From: Rhizobiales bacterium GAS188
Lineage (GTDB): Bacteria; Pseudomonadota; Alphaproteobacteria; Rhizobiales; Beijerinckiaceae
NCBI GenBank assembly: GCA_900104855.1
Contig: FNSS01000001.1
Location: 2,232,001 to 2,296,000, forward strand
Reading direction: 5' to 3'
DNA: 64,000 bases
In this document: positions 61,905 to 64,000 of the stretch, piece after piece
Layout of the letters: the number at the start of each line of letters is the position of its first letter
How positions within the stretch are numbered: the stretch's first letter is position 1
Made by a program: the position numbers and the translations under genes
Notes under the pieces: model-generated
Databases searched by the model: none
Told to the model about the DNA's origin: nothing
The model's input: the letters and a program-made list of their open reading frames with translations, nothing else

Positions 61905-64000
61905 ATGAGTGACCTTAAAACGCCGGGCGACAAGCCGCTGAGCATGCCGACCGGCAAATTGAGCATCAAGAGGCCTGCCGAGCAGGGGACCGTGCGCCAG
62001 AGCTTCAGCCATGGCCGCTCGAAGACCGTGGTCGTCGAGAAGGTCAAGCGCCGCGCCGGAACCGATGCGCCGGCACCGGTACAGGCGCCGGTCGTGAAGC
62101 GCGTCGCCGCGCCGGCCGTGGCACGCAGCGCCCAGCCGGCTGCACCCACCGCGGCGCGCAGCCCGGCAGCGGCGCCCTCGGCGTCCGCCCCGCAACCTGC
62201 GGCGCGCGCACCGGCGCCGCGTGCACCGGCGCCGGCCGGCCAGAAGGCCAGCATCGTGCTGCGCACCCTCACCGATGAGGAGCGCAATCGGCAAGGGACC
62301 GCCCTCGCCGAGGAACTCCGCCGCGAGCAGGAAGAGCGCAAGCACGCCGAGGAAGAGGCTCGCCAGCGCGCCCTACGCGATGAGGCCGAGCGCAAGGACC
62401 GCGAGGCAGCGGACGAGCGCAAGCGCGACGAAGAGGGTCGTCGCCGCTCCGAGGATCAGGCCAAGAAGAAGGCCGAAGAAGAGGCGCGCCGGCGCTTCGG
62501 CGACACGCCGATGCCCTCGCGCCCGCCCGGATCCCCGATCCCGAGGCTCGATCCGCGCCCGGCGCCGTCGGCGGCCGCGAGCGCGATCGCGGCCACGACG
62601 ACCGCCTCCGCGTCGCCGTCGGGAACCGCAACGCGCGCTCCGGCGCGCTCCGGCGCCAGCCCGTCGCGCCCCGGCTTGAGCGGCGCCACCCCCACCCGCC
62701 GGACGCTGACGCCCGAGAACGAGTCGGGTCCGCGCCCGGCGATCCGCCGGCCCGGCGGCGGCATGGTCGCAAGACCGGCGCCTGCGCCGAGGACCCCGAA
62801 AGGCGGCGAGCACAAGCAGCGCGGCCGCCTCACCCTTTCAAATGCGCTCGCGGGCGACGATGAGCGTATGCGCTCGCTCGCGGCGCAGCGCCGCCGCCAG
62901 CAACGCATGAAGGGCGGCGCGGGCGAGCAGAAGGAAAAGATCCAGCGCGAAGTCATCGTCCCCGAGACGATCTCGATCCAGGAGCTCGCCAACCGCATGG
63001 CCGAGCGCGCCGTGGACGTGATCCGGCTTTTGATGGCCCAGGGCCAGATGCTGAAGATCACCGATGTGGTCGACGCCGACACCGCGCAGCTCGTCGCCGA
63101 GGAAATGGGCCATACGGTCAAGCGCGTCGCCGAATCCGACGTCGAGGAAGGCCTGTTCGACACGCCCGACCTTCCCGAGGATCTGCTGTCCCGCCCGCCG
63201 GTCGTCACCATCATGGGCCATGTCGACCACGGCAAGACCTCGCTGCTCGACGCCATCCGCTCCGCCGATGTGGTGAGCGGGGAGGCCGGCGGCATCACGC
63301 AGCATATCGGCGCCTATCAGGTCGTCAGCCCGCTCGGCGGCAAGATCACCTTCATCGACACGCCCGGCCACGCCGCCTTCACGGCGATGCGCGCTCGCGG
63401 CGCCAAGGTGACGGATATCGTGATCCTGGTGGTGGCGGCCGATGACGGCGTCATGCCGCAGACCGTGGAGGCCATCAGCCACGCCAAGGCGGCGCATGTG
63501 CCGATCATCGTCGCCATCAACAAGATCGACAAGCCCGACGCCAAGCCGGAGCGGGTGCGCAGCGAGCTGCTGCAATACGAGATCCAGGTGGAATCTCTCG
63601 GCGGCGACGTGCTCGAGGTCGAGGTTTCGGCCACCAAGAAGACCAATCTCGACAAGCTGCTCGAGGCGGTGACGCTGCAATCGGAAGTGCTCGACCTCAA
63701 GGCCGATCCGAACCGTTCCGGCGAAGGCGCGGTGATCGAAGCGCGTCTCGACCGCGGCCGCGGCCCGGTCGCCACGGTGCTGGTGCAGCGCGGCACGCTG
63801 AAGGCCGGCGATATCGTGGTCGCCGGCTCCGAATGGGGCCGCATCCGCACCTTGCTCGACGACAAAGGCCTGACGCTCGCCTCAGCTGGTCCCTCGACGC
63901 CGGTCGAGGTGCTCGGCTTCAACGGCACGCCGGATGCGGGCGACCGGGTCGCTGTGGTCGAGAACGAGGCGCGTGCCCGCGAGGTCACGGCCTATCGCAC
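61905..64000 (+). CDS. infB: Translation initiation factor IF-2, N-terminal and G-domain part
   Basis: The frame runs off the right edge after 698 codons. The start is [21 protein letters not shown] long Ala/Pro-rich then Lys/Glu/Arg-rich coiled region (about 60-330) precedes the IF2_N domain ([20 protein letters not shown]). The G domain has [20 protein letters not shown] (G1), [10 protein letters not shown] (G2), [10 protein letters not shown] (G3), NKID (G4) and SATKKTNL (G5), and beta-barrel domain II begins before the edge. IF-2 places initiator tRNA on the 30S subunit. Confidence 0.97.
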   Translation, partial: MSDLKTPGDKPLSMPTGKLSIKRPAEQGTVRQSFSHGRSKTVVVEKVKRRAGTDAPAPVQAPVVKRVAAPAVARSAQPAAPTAARSPAAAPSASAPQPAARAPAPRAPAPAGQKASIVLRTLTDEERNRQGTALAEELRREQEERKHAEEEARQRALRDEAERKDREAADERKRDEEGRRRSEDQAKKKAEEEARRRFGDTPMPSRPPGSPIPRLDPRPAPSAAASAIAATTTASASPSGTATRAPARSGASPSRPGLSGATPTRRTLTPENESGPRPAIRRPGGGMVARPAPAPRTPKGGEHKQRGRLTLSNALAGDDERMRSLAAQRRRQQRMKGGAGEQKEKIQREVIVPETISIQELANRMAERAVDVIRLLMAQGQMLKITDVVDADTAQLVAEEMGHTVKRVAESDVEEGLFDTPDLPEDLLSRPPVVTIMGHVDHGKTSLLDAIRSADVVSGEAGGITQHIGAYQVVSPLGGKITFIDTPGHAAFTAMRARGAKVTDIVILVVAADDGVMPQTVEAISHAKAAHVPIIVAINKIDKPDAKPERVRSELLQYEIQVESLGGDVLEVEVSATKKTNLDKLLEAVTLQSEVLDLKADPNRSGEGAVIEARLDRGRGPVATVLVQRGTLKAGDIVVAGSEWGRIRTLLDDKGLTLASAGPSTPVEVLGFNGTPDAGDRVAVVENEARAREVTAYR

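Overview
The window reads as a high-GC chromosomal segment (roughly two thirds G+C by eye) of an alphaproteobacterium, most likely of the order Hyphomicrobiales (Rhizobiales). The gene content and order support this: the Hsp20 plus DUF1150 pair, the dmeR-dmeF cobalt/nickel operon, FixJ-type response regulators, the propionyl-CoA carboxylase alpha subunit, the rpsT/dnaA/dnaN/recF neighbourhood, the coaD-ppi-ppi-queA-tgt run and a textbook CtrA box (TTAA-N7-TTAAC) upstream of dnaA. I cannot name the genus. There is no phage, transposase, integrase, rRNA or CRISPR array. The window opens inside addA and closes inside infB.

Layout. 1-9350: addA (3' part), a small heat-shock pair, a LysE exporter, tRNA-Val(CAC), a hicAB toxin-antitoxin locus, a VWA protein with a Tim14-like J protein, and a large UPF0182 membrane protein. 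9600-19300: an acyltransferase, a hemolysin-III protein, two exported proteins, recJ, an Npt-like nucleotide transporter preceded by a translationally coupled 25-codon ORF, and dmeRF with a visible operator. 19400-25930: an SRPBCC protein, then a signalling cluster (periplasmic binding protein, PAS histidine kinase, LuxR-type regulator, stand-alone receiver), then a signal peptidase homologue that has lost both catalytic residues. 26100-33930: a GFA protein and a TetR-controlled CoA-ester catabolic cluster (acyl-CoA ligase, thiolase, two hot-dog hydratases, SDR, enoyl-CoA hydratase, and an acyl-CoA dehydrogenase broken by one missing base). 34060-45760: an exported peptidoglycan-binding protein, a second toxin-antitoxin pair, pccA, coaD, two cyclophilins, queA, tgt (lacking its zinc cysteines) and an SGNH-like membrane protein. 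45870-54690: the replication cluster recF-dnaN-dnaA, a candidate replication-control region, rpsT and parC. 54830-64000: small genes, an XRE regulator divergent from a SnoaL operon, and the rimP-nusA-ylxR-infB operon.

The most unusual feature cuts across the window. At least fourteen places, inside genes and between them, carry a fresh-looking tandem duplication of 12-21 bp, most often 15 or 18 bp and in frame inside genes. The repeated units differ from site to site, so this is a recurrent local duplication process, not a dispersed element. Other points that merit a second look are the dead signal peptidase, the zinc-ligand-free Tgt, twin palindromes in front of two genes beside a FixJ-type regulator, a candidate small RNA with an exposed anti-Shine-Dalgarno stretch, an attenuator-like hairpin before rimP, and a DnaA box fused to the rpsT terminator next to a perfect CtrA box.
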